From: Variovorax sp037204085
GTDB taxonomy: Bacteria > Pseudomonadota > Gammaproteobacteria > Burkholderiales > Burkholderiaceae_C
Length of the DNA: 64,000 nt
Assembly: GCF_037204085.1 (NCBI RefSeq)
Contig: NZ_JBBCBW010000023.1
Coordinates: 26,951-90,950 of the forward strand
Direction of reading: 5' to 3'
Shown: one piece after another, positions 43,814 to 52,647 of the stretch
Position numbering within the stretch: position 1 is the first letter of the stretch
Layout: the number at the start of each line of letters is the position of its first letter
Notes under the pieces: model-generated
What the model was told of the DNA's origin: nothing
Seen by the model: only the letters and a program-made list of their open reading frames with translations
Databases searched by the model: none
Translations under genes and position numbers: made by a program

Positions 43814-44274
43814 TTGTCTGCGGTCCGTTCCGTCTTTTTCAGAGTGAAGGGATGTGTGGTTTCGTCGGCGGCATTGCGCCAGGTGCCCCTGAACTCGCGT
43901 CCGCAGGAGTCCGGCTGCAGCGTGGCCGACCACACGCCGCTGATGCTGCGCCCGTCGAGCGATTCGTCGATGGCGAGTTCGCCCTCGTCGTTGACATCGC
44001 CCGCAAGTTGCGAGACCGGTGCGCTCGCCGAAGGCGCGGCCGCGGCGCGCGTGATGGTGCCGCGCACGCCCACGTATTCGGGGTGCTTGCCAAGCACGAC
44101 CGAGGCGGCGCCCGGAAGGCCTTCGAAGCGCGCCTGCCAGTTGCCGTACAGCGCTTCGACCGGCAGGTCCCGCGCGGTGGCGGGGCATCCGGGCGGTGCA
44201 GCGTTCTGCGCGCCGGGGCCGGCGCATGCGGTGCACAGCGCGGCCAGCGCCAGCAGGAGAACCCGCGCCTTCAT
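43810..44274 (-). CDS. Small predicted lipoprotein
   Basis: This 154-residue protein has an N-terminus of MKARVLLLALAALCTACAGP, a signal peptide with a probable lipobox cysteine at 17. The rest is a small beta-rich domain (LYGNWQARFEGL, VVLGKHPEYVGVRGTI, SISGVWSATLQPDSCGREF), reminiscent of calycin-like lipoproteins. I do not recognise a named family. It overlaps both neighbours by ATGA (rep before, pldA after), so it belongs to their operon and may act in envelope lipid maintenance with PldA. Confidence 0.8.
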   Translation of the reverse strand: MKARVLLLALAALCTACAGPGAQNAAPPGCPATARDLPVEALYGNWQARFEGLPGAASVVLGKHPEYVGVRGTITRAAAAPSASAPVSQLAGDVNDEGELAIDESLDGRSISGVWSATLQPDSCGREFRGTWRNAADETTHPFTLKKTERTADK

Positions 44275-46376
44275 GACGCGGAGGCGGCCGCCGCAGCAGC
44301 CGCCGCACTGTCCTGGGCCTTGCGCGCGAACTCGGCGCGCAGCGCCTTGAGCTTCTCGCGCGGGTCTTCGCGCGTGGTGGCCTTGTCCAGGCCCATTTCG
44401 GCGATGAAGCGGCTCGGCACGCAGGGCACCATCTCGCGGCCCTGCTTGCGCTTCTTGGTCCAGCTCACGGCCAGGCTGCGCTGCGCGCGCGTGATGCCCA
44501 CGTACATGAGGCGGCGCTCTTCCTGCAGCCGCTGCAGCGTTTCGTCGCTTACCTTGAGCTGTCGGCCGTTGTCGTCTTCTAGCTTGAAGGGCAGCAGGCC
44601 CTCGGTCACGCCGATGAGCATCACGTGCGGCCATTCGAGGCCCTTGGAGGCATGCAGCGTCGAAAGCGTGACCACGTTCTGGTCCTGCTCGCGCTCGCTG
44701 ATGGTCGAGAGCAGCGAAATGGTCTGCGCCACTTCGAGCAGGCTCTTGCGTTCGCTCTCGATGTTGTTGTCGGCGCCCGAGGCATCGTCGAGGGTGCCGC
44801 CGGCGCGCTGCGACATCCAGTCGACGAACTCCAGCACGTTGGTCCAGCGCGCGGCCGCGGCCTGTTCGCTGTCTTCGCCGTCGTACAGGTGCTTCTCGTA
44901 GTCGATCTCCTTCAGCCAGTCGAGCATGAAGGTGCGCGAATCTTCGGCGCCCATGGTGCGGCGCGCGCGGTATTCCAGGTCGTTGATGTAGCGGCCGAAC
45001 TCGTGGATGCCCTCCAGCGTGCGCTTGGGCATCACGCTCGGCAGCGACGGGCTGAAGAGCGCTTCGAAAAGGCTCAGCTTGTACTGGCTGGCAAAGGTGC
45101 CAAGGCTCGCGAGCGTGGTGTGGCCGATGCCGCGCTTGGGCGTGGTGATCGCGCGCAGGAACGCCGGGTCGTCGTCGTTGTTGACCCACAGGCGGAACCA
45201 GCCGCACAGGTCCTTGATTTCAGCGCGGTCGAAAAAGCTCTGCCCGCCCGAAACCTTGTACGGAATCTGCGCCTTGCGCAGCGCCTGCTCGAAGACGCGC
45301 GCCTGGTGGTTGGCGCGGTAAAGAATGGCGAAGTCGCGGAACTCCTTGTACTGCTTGCCCTGCGCCGTGGCGTCACCCGCGCGCAGGCTGATGATGCGCG
45401 CCACCGCGCGCTCGGCCTCGTGCGCCTCGGAGTCGGCATCGACGATGCGCACCGGCTCGCCTTCGCCCAGTTCGGAGAACAGCGTCTTCGGAAACAGCTT
45501 CGGGTTGGGGCCGATCACGTTGTTGGCCGCCCGCAGGATCGCGCTGGTGGAGCGGTAGTTCTGCTCCAGCTTGATGACCTTCAGGTCCGGATAGTCGACC
45601 GGCAGCTTGCGCAGGTTGTCCAGCGTGGCGCCGCGCCAGCCGTAGATCGACTGGTCGTCGTCGCCCACCGCGGTGAAGCGCCCGCGCGCGCCCGCCAGCG
45701 CCTTCAGCACTTCATATTGGGTGGCGTTGGTGTCCTGGTATTCGTCCACCAGGATGTGGCCCAGCGTGGACTGCCACTTGGTGCGCACCTCTTCATAGTC
45801 GCGCAGCAGCTTGAGCGGCATGCCGATGAGGTCGTCGAAGTCGACGCTCTGGTAGGCCGTGAGCCGCTCTTCGTAGCGCGCCATGATGCGCGCGGTGATG
45901 CGCTCGTTGTCGTCCACCGCGGCGGCCTCGGCCTCTGCGGAGTTCAGGCCCATGTTCTTCCACTTGCTGATGGTCCATTGCCAGATGCGCGCGGTGGCGG
46001 TGTCGGTGGTGCCGCCGGCGTCCTTCAGTATCTTGGTGACGTCGTCGCTGTCCAGGATGCTGAAGGCCGGCTTCAGGCCCAGCACGGCGCCGTCTTCGCG
46101 CATCATGCGCACGCCCAGTGCGTGAAAGGTGCAGATCACCACATGCTTCGCGTCGCGCCCGATCAACCCCTTGGCGCGCTCGCGCATTTCGCTCGCGGCC
46201 TTGTTGGTGAAGGTGATGGCCGCAATGCGCTTGGGCTCCAGGCCGGCCTGGATCAGCCGGCCGATCTTGTGCGTGATGACGCGCGTCTTGCCCGAGCCCG
46301 CACCCGCGAGCACGAGGCAGGGGCCATGCAGGTAATTGACAGCTTCTTGTTGCGCGAGATTGAGACCGGAAGACAT
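44271..46376 (-). CDS. rep: ATP-dependent DNA helicase Rep (UvrD/Rep superfamily 1A)
   Basis: This 701-residue 3'-5' helicase clears protein roadblocks ahead of replication forks. The Walker A motif AGAGSGKT is at 24-31, Walker B DEYQDTN at 211-217, and GDDDQSIYGWRGA, EQNYRST, TLHASKGLEWPHV and EERRLMYVGITRA are all intact. It ends in an Ala-rich tail. ATG 46376 matches the family N-terminus, but the upstream bases are pyrimidine-rich with no Shine-Dalgarno. It leads a three-gene operon with a lipoprotein and pldA, an odd functional mix held by four-base overlaps, and is divergent from the AEC transporter gene. Confidence 0.95.
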   Translation of the reverse strand: MSSGLNLAQQEAVNYLHGPCLVLAGAGSGKTRVITHKIGRLIQAGLEPKRIAAITFTNKAASEMRERAKGLIGRDAKHVVICTFHALGVRMMREDGAVLGLKPAFSILDSDDVTKILKDAGGTTDTATARIWQWTISKWKNMGLNSAEAEAAAVDDNERITARIMARYEERLTAYQSVDFDDLIGMPLKLLRDYEEVRTKWQSTLGHILVDEYQDTNATQYEVLKALAGARGRFTAVGDDDQSIYGWRGATLDNLRKLPVDYPDLKVIKLEQNYRSTSAILRAANNVIGPNPKLFPKTLFSELGEGEPVRIVDADSEAHEAERAVARIISLRAGDATAQGKQYKEFRDFAILYRANHQARVFEQALRKAQIPYKVSGGQSFFDRAEIKDLCGWFRLWVNNDDDPAFLRAITTPKRGIGHTTLASLGTFASQYKLSLFEALFSPSLPSVMPKRTLEGIHEFGRYINDLEYRARRTMGAEDSRTFMLDWLKEIDYEKHLYDGEDSEQAAAARWTNVLEFVDWMSQRAGGTLDDASGADNNIESERKSLLEVAQTISLLSTISEREQDQNVVTLSTLHASKGLEWPHVMLIGVTEGLLPFKLEDDNGRQLKVSDETLQRLQEERRLMYVGITRAQRSLAVSWTKKRKQGREMVPCVPSRFIAEMGLDKATTREDPREKLKALRAEFARKAQDSAAAAAAAASAS

Positions 46377-46497
46377 GAGGAGTGGGAACGGAAGGCCGCG
46401 AGGGAACGGGCAGGCGCAAAGCGGGCAATGATACGGGGCGCGGCTCTCGCGCAACCCCGCCGAAGTTCACGATGCGGGATGCAACGACAATCAGCCC

Positions 46498-47529
46498 GTG
46501 CTGCCCGTATTTCTCGTTACCTTTCCTTTCTTCGCGTTGATCGCCGCCGGCTATGGCGCGGCGCGGGCACGCGTCCTGCCGCTGGACGCGATTCCCGGCC
46601 TCAACACCTTCGTGCTGTATTTCGCGCTGCCTTGCATGCTGTTGCGCTTTGGTGCCGGCACGCCGATCGGGCAACTGCTCGACGGCAGCGTTGCACTGGT
46701 CTGGGGCGTGAGCGCGCTGGCCGTGGTGGCGGGCACGATCTTCTTTACCCGCAATGCGCGCGTCGGTTGGAACGACGGCGCCTTCGGCGCGTTGGTGGCG
46801 GCTTTTCCGAACACCGGCTTCATGGGCGTGCCGCTCCTGGTGGCGCTGCTGGGTGCGCAGGCCGCGGGGCCGATGATCATCACCATTGCGTTCGACCTGG
46901 TCGTGACCTCTTCGCTGTGCATTGCACTCTCGCGGCTCGACGGCGCCGGCAGCGAGGGCGGTGGTGCGGGACATCACGGCCCCCGGCAGGCGGCGCGCCA
47001 GGCGCTGCGCGGCGTGCTGGTCAATCCGATGCCGTGGTCGATTCTGCTGGGCGTGCTGCTCTCGGCCGCGCGCTGGCGCCTGCCGGGACCCGTGGAGCGC
47101 ACCGTGGCCATGCTGGCCGATGCGGCTTCGCCGGTGGCGCTGTTCACCATTGGCGCGGTGCTGGCGCGGTCGGCGCTGCTCGCCCGCGAGCACGCGGCCA
47201 GTGCGGAAGTGGCCGTGGCCATGGGGGTGAAGTCAGCGCTTTCGCGCAAGGCGCCGCTGGCCGACGTGCTGCCGGTGGTGGGCGTCAAGCTGCTCGTGCA
47301 TCCGCTGCTGGTGTGGGCGCTGGGGCAGGGCGCCATTGCGCTTGGGCTGCCGCTCTCTTCCTCGGCGCTGGTGGTGATCGTGCTGGTGGCGGCGCTGCCG
47401 AGCGCCAGCAACGTGGCCATGCTGGCCGAGCGCTTCGGCGCCGACAACGGCCGCATCGCACGCATCATCCTGTGGACGACGGTCGCGACCTTCTTCAGCT
47501 TTCCGTTGGCCGTGGGCCTGCTGCGCTGA
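46498..47529 (+). CDS. AEC-family (auxin efflux carrier) transporter
   Basis: This 343-residue inner-membrane protein has about ten helices in two five-helix halves. The first helix is LPVFLVTFPFFALIAAGYG, FVLYFALPCMLL is the conserved second segment, and AAFPNTGFMGVPLLVALLG near residue 102 is the family crossover motif; a second Pro/Asn stretch, LPSASNVAML, occurs in the last third. AEC proteins move malonate, malate or other organic acids. The start is GTG 46498. It is a single gene with no regulator alongside. Confidence 0.9.
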   Translation: MLPVFLVTFPFFALIAAGYGAARARVLPLDAIPGLNTFVLYFALPCMLLRFGAGTPIGQLLDGSVALVWGVSALAVVAGTIFFTRNARVGWNDGAFGALVAAFPNTGFMGVPLLVALLGAQAAGPMIITIAFDLVVTSSLCIALSRLDGAGSEGGGAGHHGPRQAARQALRGVLVNPMPWSILLGVLLSAARWRLPGPVERTVAMLADAASPVALFTIGAVLARSALLAREHAASAEVAVAMGVKSALSRKAPLADVLPVVGVKLLVHPLLVWALGQGAIALGLPLSSSALVVIVLVAALPSASNVAMLAERFGADNGRIARIILWTTVATFFSFPLAVGLLR

Positions 47530-47559
47530 GCTGGGGCGCTGAAAGGCGCGTCTGTTGAA

Positions 47560-48261
47560 TCAGGGCGTCAGCACGCCGAGCTTGAACGGATCGGCGTCCG
47601 AAAGGCGCTCGCACTTGGTGAAGTCGCGGCCCTGGGTGCCGTCGCAATAGAACGCGTTGTAGATGTTGCCGAACAGCGTCGGGCTGGCCGTGAAGAGCAC
47701 ACCATGATCGGGCTGCCAGTTGTCCTTGACCGGCTCGGCGCCGAGTTCCGCAGCGCTGCCAGAGCCGGCGGCGGAGGCGGAAGTGGAAGCGGAGGCGGAG
47801 GCGGAGGCGGAGGCGGAGGCGGAGGCGGGCGTGAACTCGGCCAGCGTCTTGTGCACTTCGCCGCCGCGCCATCGCATGGCCAGTTCGGAGGCGGTGGGCC
47901 TGGCAGCCACCGGCAGCAGCACGCCGTTCACTTGAAAGCCGTCACCGAAGCGATGCGTCTTGCCGGCAAGAAAGGCGTAGGCGCAGGCGGCCAGGCACTG
48001 GCCGCGGATTTCGGTGTCCACGCCGCTCGAGCGGATGGCCTCGGCATAGGCGCCGGCTGCTTCGGCGGTGCCGCCGAACGAGTCCTCGAACACCACGGTG
48101 CGCACCGTGCCTTTGCCCAGGTGCTCGGTAAAGGCCTTGATGGCTGTGCCGTCGAGCATGCCCGACACCACCAGCCGGCTGCCCTGCAGTTCGAGTTCGG
48201 CCGCGGAGCATGCGAAGCATGCAAAAAGAAGAGCCCAACCGAGCGATGAAGGCAGTTTCAC
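47560..48261 (-). CDS. Exported protein with ClpP/crotonase-like fold and Ser-Ala repeat
   Basis: This 233-residue protein has a signal peptide (WALLFACFACSAAEL) and a domain resembling periplasmic ClpP/crotonase-type proteins of the COG3904 sort. It reads VVFEDSFGGTAEAAGAYAEA, then IRGQCLAACAYAFLAG, where relatives usually read C-x-S-A-C. Here alanine replaces that serine, so peptidase activity is doubtful. From about residue 144 a Ser/Ala/Thr repeat is encoded by a hexanucleotide array, followed by a short domain with two Cys (FYCDGTQG, TKCERL). No operon partner is seen. The fold is a pattern-based guess. Confidence 0.7.
   Translation of the reverse strand: MKLPSSLGWALLFACFACSAAELELQGSRLVVSGMLDGTAIKAFTEHLGKGTVRTVVFEDSFGGTAEAAGAYAEAIRSSGVDTEIRGQCLAACAYAFLAGKTHRFGDGFQVNGVLLPVAARPTASELAMRWRGGEVHKTLAEFTPASASASASASASASTSASAAGSGSAAELGAEPVKDNWQPDHGVLFTASPTLFGNIYNAFYCDGTQGRDFTKCERLSDADPFKLGVLTP
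47773..47826. repeat. Hexanucleotide tandem array GGAGGC inside a coding region
   Basis: There are six perfect GGAGGC copies (47791-47826), preceded by GGAGGC, GGAAGT and GGAAGC units (47773-47790). On the coding (minus) strand the array encodes alternating Ser and Ala/Thr. Because the unit is six bases, slippage would change protein length without shifting frame. Confidence 0.9.
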
Positions 48262-48431
48262 GGCAACCCCTGGCGACCAGCGTTCTTGCTTGACGCGCGA
48301 CGCCGGAACAGGCCCGCGCTGTAACAGCTTGAATAGCGGGCGGCCATGCAGTCAACCGATTTTTCAGATTATTTCTGATTCGCGTGTAGGCCATAAGCCA
48401 TAGCTATCGGTATTGCTCCAGATGAGTGCTT

Positions 48432-48446
48432 GTGTTTTCAAAACAC
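48432..48446. promoter_or_regulatory. Perfect palindrome GTGTTTT-C-AAAACAC
   Basis: This seven-base perfect dyad has a one-base centre and lies 41 bases before the start of the small membrane protein gene. A further AGTGTTT half-site-like copy lies 8 bases downstream. The AT-rich palindrome stands out in a GC-rich background and is a candidate repressor site in the 225-base divergent gap. Confidence 0.5.
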
Positions 48447-48486
48447 TGCTAAAGTGTTTGCAAATCAAAGTACATACGGGGGCACT

Positions 48487-48699
48487 ATGGCAATACTTGT
48501 TCGTATTCTGCTGTGGCTGGCCTGGGTCGCCAGCGTGGGCTGGTTGTGGCATGCCGACACCCTCGGCACGGCCACGTCGCTCGCGTTGGGCGCCTTGAGC
48601 CTGGTGGTGTTCGCATGGCCCGGAAGCATTGCTCGGCGGCGCAGCAGCGAGCTGCGCTACGTCGACATGGGCAAGGAGCCCGCGGGCCTGCATCACTGA
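48487..48699 (+). CDS. Small membrane protein, uncharacterised
   Basis: This 70-residue protein has two hydrophobic segments (ILVRILLWLAWVASVGWLW and ATSLALGALSLVVFAW) and a charged tail (ARRRSSELRYVDMGK). GGGGG lies six bases upstream of ATG 48487. The topology suggests an inner-membrane hairpin with both ends on the same side. I do not recognise a family. It converges on priA. Confidence 0.65.
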   Translation: MAILVRILLWLAWVASVGWLWHADTLGTATSLALGALSLVVFAWPGSIARRRSSELRYVDMGKEPAGLHH

Positions 48700-48730
48700 C
48701 AAAGGCCGGCCTTGTTAAAAGGCCGCTGCC

Positions 48731-50830
48731 TCAAATGCTGTGCGGGTCGACGTCGACCAACCAGCGGATCACGCCCTTGCCCTCCGGCGTGCGCCGCAAC
48801 GCGTGCAGCAGCGGCTGCCAGGCTGCCAGCAGGCGCTGCAGCGCGGCGCGCGACGGGCTTTCGATCAGCATCTGCGCCCGCTCCACATTGGCCACGCGCT
48901 GAATGGCAAGCGGCACCGCGGGGTAGCGCAGCACCCGGTCGGAACCTTCGAGCGCATCGGCCGCGGCACTTGCCGCGTTGAGAAAAGCCTGCGCCGCCTC
49001 TTGCGTGCGCGCATCCGCGCGCAGCAGTGCCTGGAATGCAAAGGGCGGCATGCCGGCCGCGGCGCGCTCTTCGAGCTGCTGCCGCGCGAAGGCCGCGTAG
49101 TCGTGCCTTCGCAGCGCGGCGAAGAGCGGATGCTGCGCATGGTGCGTCTGGATCCACATCTCGGCCGTGGCGCCTTGCGCTGCGAGATATGCCGCGTCGC
49201 GCCCCGCGCGGCCGGCCGATTGCATCAGCAGGCTGAACAGCCGCTCGGGCGCGCGAAAGTCGCTGGAGAACAGCGCGCCGTCGGGGTTCACTGCCGCCAC
49301 CAGCGTGATGCGACGGAAGTCGTGCCCCTTGGCAATCATCTGCGTGCCGACCAGCACGTCGACCTCGCCCGAGTGCACGGACGCAAGCTGCGATTCGAGC
49401 GCCCCCTGCTTCTTGGTGCTGTCGGCATCGATGCGCGCAATGCGCACCGCGTTGCCATCGGGCCGCTTCACGCTGGCGAAGAGCTCGGCCAGGTGCTCTT
49501 CGAGCCGTTCGGTGCCGCGGCCCACGGGCGCGATGTCGGGGTTGCCGCAGGCGGGGCAGGCGCGCGGCACGCGTTCGGTAAAGCCGCAGTGGTGGCAGCG
49601 CAGCGTGCGGTCGATCTTGTGGAACACGCGGTAGGCGCTGCAGTGCGGGCACTCGCTCTTCCAGCCGCAGTCGGCGCAGGCCAGCACCGGCGCATAGCCG
49701 CGGCGGTTGAGAAACACCATGCTCTGTTCGCCGCGCGCAATGCGCTGGCCGATGGCGTCGAGCAGCGCGGCCGAGAGCACGGTCTTGGGCGGCTGCAGGT
49801 TCATGTCGACCAGCCGCACGCCGGGCAGTTCGCCCGCGCCGATGCGCGAGGGCATGGCCAGCCGCACATAGCGCCCGCCCGGGTCTTCGCCCTCGGCCGG
49901 GCGGCTCTGGTGCCAGCTTTCGAGCGAAGGCGTGGCCGAACCGAGGATGACTTTCGCGCCCTCGCGCTGGCCGCGCCACACGGCGAGGTCGCGCGCCGAA
50001 TACCGTGCGCCTTCCTGCTGCTTGTAGCTGGGGTCGTGCTCTTCGTCGACGACGATGAGCTTGAGCCCCGGCATCGACGCGAACACCGCCATGCGCGTGC
50101 CCAGCACGATGCGCGCGGCCCCGCCGTGCGCCGCAAGCCAGCTTGCGAGCCGCTGCGGATTGGTCATGCCGCTGTGCAGCGACACCACGGCGTCGTCGCC
50201 GAAGCGCGCCTTGAAGCGGGCTTCGAGCTGCGGCGTGAGGTTGATCTCGGGCACCATCACCAGCGCCTGCGCGCCGGCGTCGCGCGCAAGCAGGTCGGCC
50301 ACGCAGCGCAGGTACACCTCGGTCTTGCCGCTGCCCGTGCTGCCGACCAGCAGGAAGGTGCCTGTTTCGGCCTCTATGCGGGCAAGGGCTGCTGTCTGCT
50401 CCGGGCTGAGCGCGATCAGGTTGGCGGCTTCGGCCGTTTCGGCCACCGGCCCCGTGGTGGTCTTGCGCTTGAGCCGGCGTGCCAGCTGCGTGCCGGTGAG
50501 GTCGCGCAACTGCGGCGGCAAGGCTGCGAGTGCAATTTCACCGATCGAGCGCTGGTAATAGCGCGCCGCAAAGGCCACGAGGTCGCGCCACGCTTCGCCC
50601 AGGGGCGCGAGCGCATCGAGTGCGGCGCCCACGGGCTTGAGGGCCATGTCCGACTCGGCGCCTTCGAGCGACGTGGGGTCGTTCCAGACCACGCCCAGCA
50701 CTTCGCGCCGGCCCAGCGGCACCCGCACCAGCGTGCCTGGCACAAGCGGCGCCGCGCTGGCGTAGCTCAGCAGATCGCCAAGGGCGGCGTGCGCGGGCGT
50801 TTGCACGGCGATGTCGAGCCGCCAGGCCAT
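48731..50830 (-). CDS. priA: Primosomal protein N', replication restart helicase
   Basis: This 699-residue superfamily 2 helicase reloads the replisome at stalled forks. An N-terminal DNA-binding domain covers about 1-110. Walker A is GSTGSGKT at 163-170 and the helicase box VVDEEHDPSYKQ lies near residue 260. Two zinc clusters follow with eight cysteines (CADCGWKSECPHC, then CHHCGF and CPACG), and the last helicase motifs include QMIAKGHDF. ATG 50830 gives the family-like start AWRLDIAVQTP; an in-frame TTG at 50911 would add 27 Pro/Ala-rich residues. Neither has a Shine-Dalgarno. It lies downstream of hemE across an AT-rich gap with DnaA boxes. Confidence 0.95.
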   Translation of the reverse strand: MAWRLDIAVQTPAHAALGDLLSYASAAPLVPGTLVRVPLGRREVLGVVWNDPTSLEGAESDMALKPVGAALDALAPLGEAWRDLVAFAARYYQRSIGEIALAALPPQLRDLTGTQLARRLKRKTTTGPVAETAEAANLIALSPEQTAALARIEAETGTFLLVGSTGSGKTEVYLRCVADLLARDAGAQALVMVPEINLTPQLEARFKARFGDDAVVSLHSGMTNPQRLASWLAAHGGAARIVLGTRMAVFASMPGLKLIVVDEEHDPSYKQQEGARYSARDLAVWRGQREGAKVILGSATPSLESWHQSRPAEGEDPGGRYVRLAMPSRIGAGELPGVRLVDMNLQPPKTVLSAALLDAIGQRIARGEQSMVFLNRRGYAPVLACADCGWKSECPHCSAYRVFHKIDRTLRCHHCGFTERVPRACPACGNPDIAPVGRGTERLEEHLAELFASVKRPDGNAVRIARIDADSTKKQGALESQLASVHSGEVDVLVGTQMIAKGHDFRRITLVAAVNPDGALFSSDFRAPERLFSLLMQSAGRAGRDAAYLAAQGATAEMWIQTHHAQHPLFAALRRHDYAAFARQQLEERAAAGMPPFAFQALLRADARTQEAAQAFLNAASAAADALEGSDRVLRYPAVPLAIQRVANVERAQMLIESPSRAALQRLLAAWQPLLHALRRTPEGKGVIRWLVDVDPHSI

Positions 50831-50988
50831 CGCGGCGGGCGTGCTCGCCGGCGCTGCGTCGGTTTCCGGGTCTGGGCTGCTGGGGGTGGAAATGGGCGTC
50901 CCTGTTGGCAAGGTTTGTTAATGCGACTTTGAGCAAAATCGCTTAAGTCGTTGATTTTCCTGTGCTTTGGAGCTCATCCAGAGATTCT

Positions 50989-50997
50989 GTGGATAAC
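50989..50997 (-). promoter_or_regulatory. DnaA box, consensus TTATCCACA
   Basis: The plus strand reads TGTGGATAA, the exact complement of the DnaA box TTATCCACA. It lies in the AT-rich gap upstream of priA. Confidence 0.7.
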
Positions 50998-51174
50998 TTT
51001 GTTGACAACAGGGCTCGACACGCTGCGGAGCCTTGAAAATCAAGCGTCTGACTGGATTGCCCTCAAAAAAAGCAAAGTTCAAATCCTATATAAATCAACC
51101 ACTTACGCGCGCTACTTGTTTAGGAGCAAAGAGGGGCCCGCCTCAGATAATCTTGCGCAGTGCAGCACGTGTTT

Positions 51175-51183
51175 TGTGCATAA
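51175..51183 (-). promoter_or_regulatory. DnaA box, consensus TTATGCACA
   Basis: The plus strand reads TGTGCATAA, which fits TTATNCACA on the minus strand perfectly. It has the same orientation as the first box, 186 bases away. Confidence 0.65.
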
Positions 51184-51283
51184 GTCGGGCCTCCTACACC
51201 GTTTTTGCGCTTGACAAACGGCTGCGAACTGCTTTTCAGGGAAAACTATTCGCCGGCACGCGCAGGCCTGCCGTGTAACAGTT

Positions 51284-52399
51284 TCAACCCCGCAGGGCGC
51301 GCAAGGACCGCGATTGCGCGTGCACCGCCTGCACCAGCGCCGCCACATGGTCGGGCGGCGTGAACTGGCTGATGCCGTGACCCAGGTTGAAGATGTGGGT
51401 CGCCCCCTTGGCCGAGCCGGCGTGCGGCTTGCCGAAGGCCTGCAGCACTTTGGCCACCTCGGCCTCGATCTGCGCCGGGGGCGCGAACAGCACGTTGGGG
51501 TCGATGTTGCCCTGCAGGGCCTTGGCCTTGTCGTCATTGCCCTCGCCGACCAGGCGGCGCGCGGACGCGAGGTTCACGGTCCAGTCGACGCCGAGCACTT
51601 CGCAGTCGAGTTCGCGCATGGCTTCGAGCCACAAGCCGCCGCCCTTGGTGAAGACGATGCGCGGCACGGGCTGCCCATCGGCGCCATTGCGTTTCAGGCC
51701 GGCCAGCACGCGTGCGGTGTAGGCAAGGCTGAATTCCTGGAACGCGCCGTCGGCGAGCACGCCGCCCCAGCTGTCGAACACCATCACGGCTTGCGCGCCG
51801 GCGTCGATCTGCGCATTGAGGTAGGTGGCCACGGAGTCGGCGTTGACCGCAAGCAGGCGGTGCATGAGGTCGGGGCGGCTGTAGAGCATGCTCTTCGCGA
51901 GCCGGTAGTCGCTGGAACCCGCGCCCTCGACCATGTAGCAGGCGAGGGTCCACGGGCTACCCGAAAAGCCGATGAGGGGCACGCGGCCGTTGAGCGCTTT
52001 TCGGATGGATGCGACGGCATCGAACACATAGCGCAGCTTGGCCATGTCGGGCACTTCGAGCGCCGCAACGGCCGCTTCGTCGCGCACCGGGCGTGCGAAG
52101 CGCGGGCCTTCGCCGGCCTCGAACGAGAGGCCAAGGCCCATGGCGTCGGGCACGGTGAGGATGTCGGAGAAAAGAATGGCAGCGTCGAGCGGATAGCGTT
52201 CGAGCGGCTGCAGGGTGACTTCGGTGGCGTAGTCCGTGTTGGTCGCCAGCCCCATGAAGCTGCCGGCCTTGGCGCGGGTGGCCACGTATTCGGGCAGGTA
52301 GCGCCCGGCCTGGCGCATGAGCCAGACGGGGGTATGGTCGGTGGCCTGGCGCCAGCAGGCCCGCAGGAAAGTGTCGTTTTGCAATGGGGCGAAAGGCAT
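51284..52399 (-). CDS. hemE: Uroporphyrinogen decarboxylase
   Basis: This 371-residue cytoplasmic enzyme decarboxylates the four acetate groups of uroporphyrinogen III to give coproporphyrinogen III in haem synthesis. WLMRQAGRYLPEY near residue 27, ILFSDILTVPDAMG near 74 with the catalytic Asp, GFSGSPWTLACYMVEG near 140 and LGHGISQFTPP near the end are all diagnostic. ATG 52399 matches the family start. It precedes priA in the same direction. Confidence 0.98.
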   Translation of the reverse strand: MPFAPLQNDTFLRACWRQATDHTPVWLMRQAGRYLPEYVATRAKAGSFMGLATNTDYATEVTLQPLERYPLDAAILFSDILTVPDAMGLGLSFEAGEGPRFARPVRDEAAVAALEVPDMAKLRYVFDAVASIRKALNGRVPLIGFSGSPWTLACYMVEGAGSSDYRLAKSMLYSRPDLMHRLLAVNADSVATYLNAQIDAGAQAVMVFDSWGGVLADGAFQEFSLAYTARVLAGLKRNGADGQPVPRIVFTKGGGLWLEAMRELDCEVLGVDWTVNLASARRLVGEGNDDKAKALQGNIDPNVLFAPPAQIEAEVAKVLQAFGKPHAGSAKGATHIFNLGHGISQFTPPDHVAALVQAVHAQSRSLRALRG

Positions 52400-52487
52400 T
52401 TCCCGATTGTCGCAGGGGGAGGGACTTTGCTTTTGCTGCTTGTGAGGGGCTGTTGTTGGGGGCTGCTGTTCAGGGCGCGTGCAAAGG

Positions 52488-52552
52488 CCACCGGGTACTC
52501 CCCTCCGCGAATGTCCCCCGGGGCTGCGCCCCTCCTCCTTTATTTCGCTGCG
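52488..52552 (+). repeat. Intergenic repeat, copy A (diverged)
   Basis: The copy contains GGTACTCCCCTCCGCG, then AATGTCCCCCGG, a small hairpin GGGGC-TGC-GCCCC, and CTCCTCCTTTATTTCGCTGC. It matches the other copies on both sides of the hairpin, but the hairpin stem itself differs while still pairing. Function unknown. Confidence 0.85.
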
Positions 52553-52647
52553 TGGAGCACCCGATGCCCTGTGCACTAGGACACGCTCTGGGTGTACCGC
52601 TGATCAACGACTGCTCTGCCCAACGCACCCGCTGGCGGGGTGCCTTG

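Larger units (their letters stand above)
50831..51283. other. AT-rich gap between hemE and priA with DnaA boxes
   Basis: This 453-base stretch (372 bases if priA starts at 50911) is conspicuously AT-rich for this chromosome, especially 51060-51125, and holds no convincing gene. It contains two consensus DnaA boxes in the same orientation, listed separately, and a weaker TTGTCAACA-like match next to the first. It could be a DnaA-titration site, a DnaA-controlled promoter for priA or part of a replication origin. Confidence 0.5.

Noticed and set aside
47773..47826. Possible CRISPR-like or intergenic repeat
   Set aside because: The units are six bases, uninterrupted and inside a coding frame; there are no spacers or cas genes.
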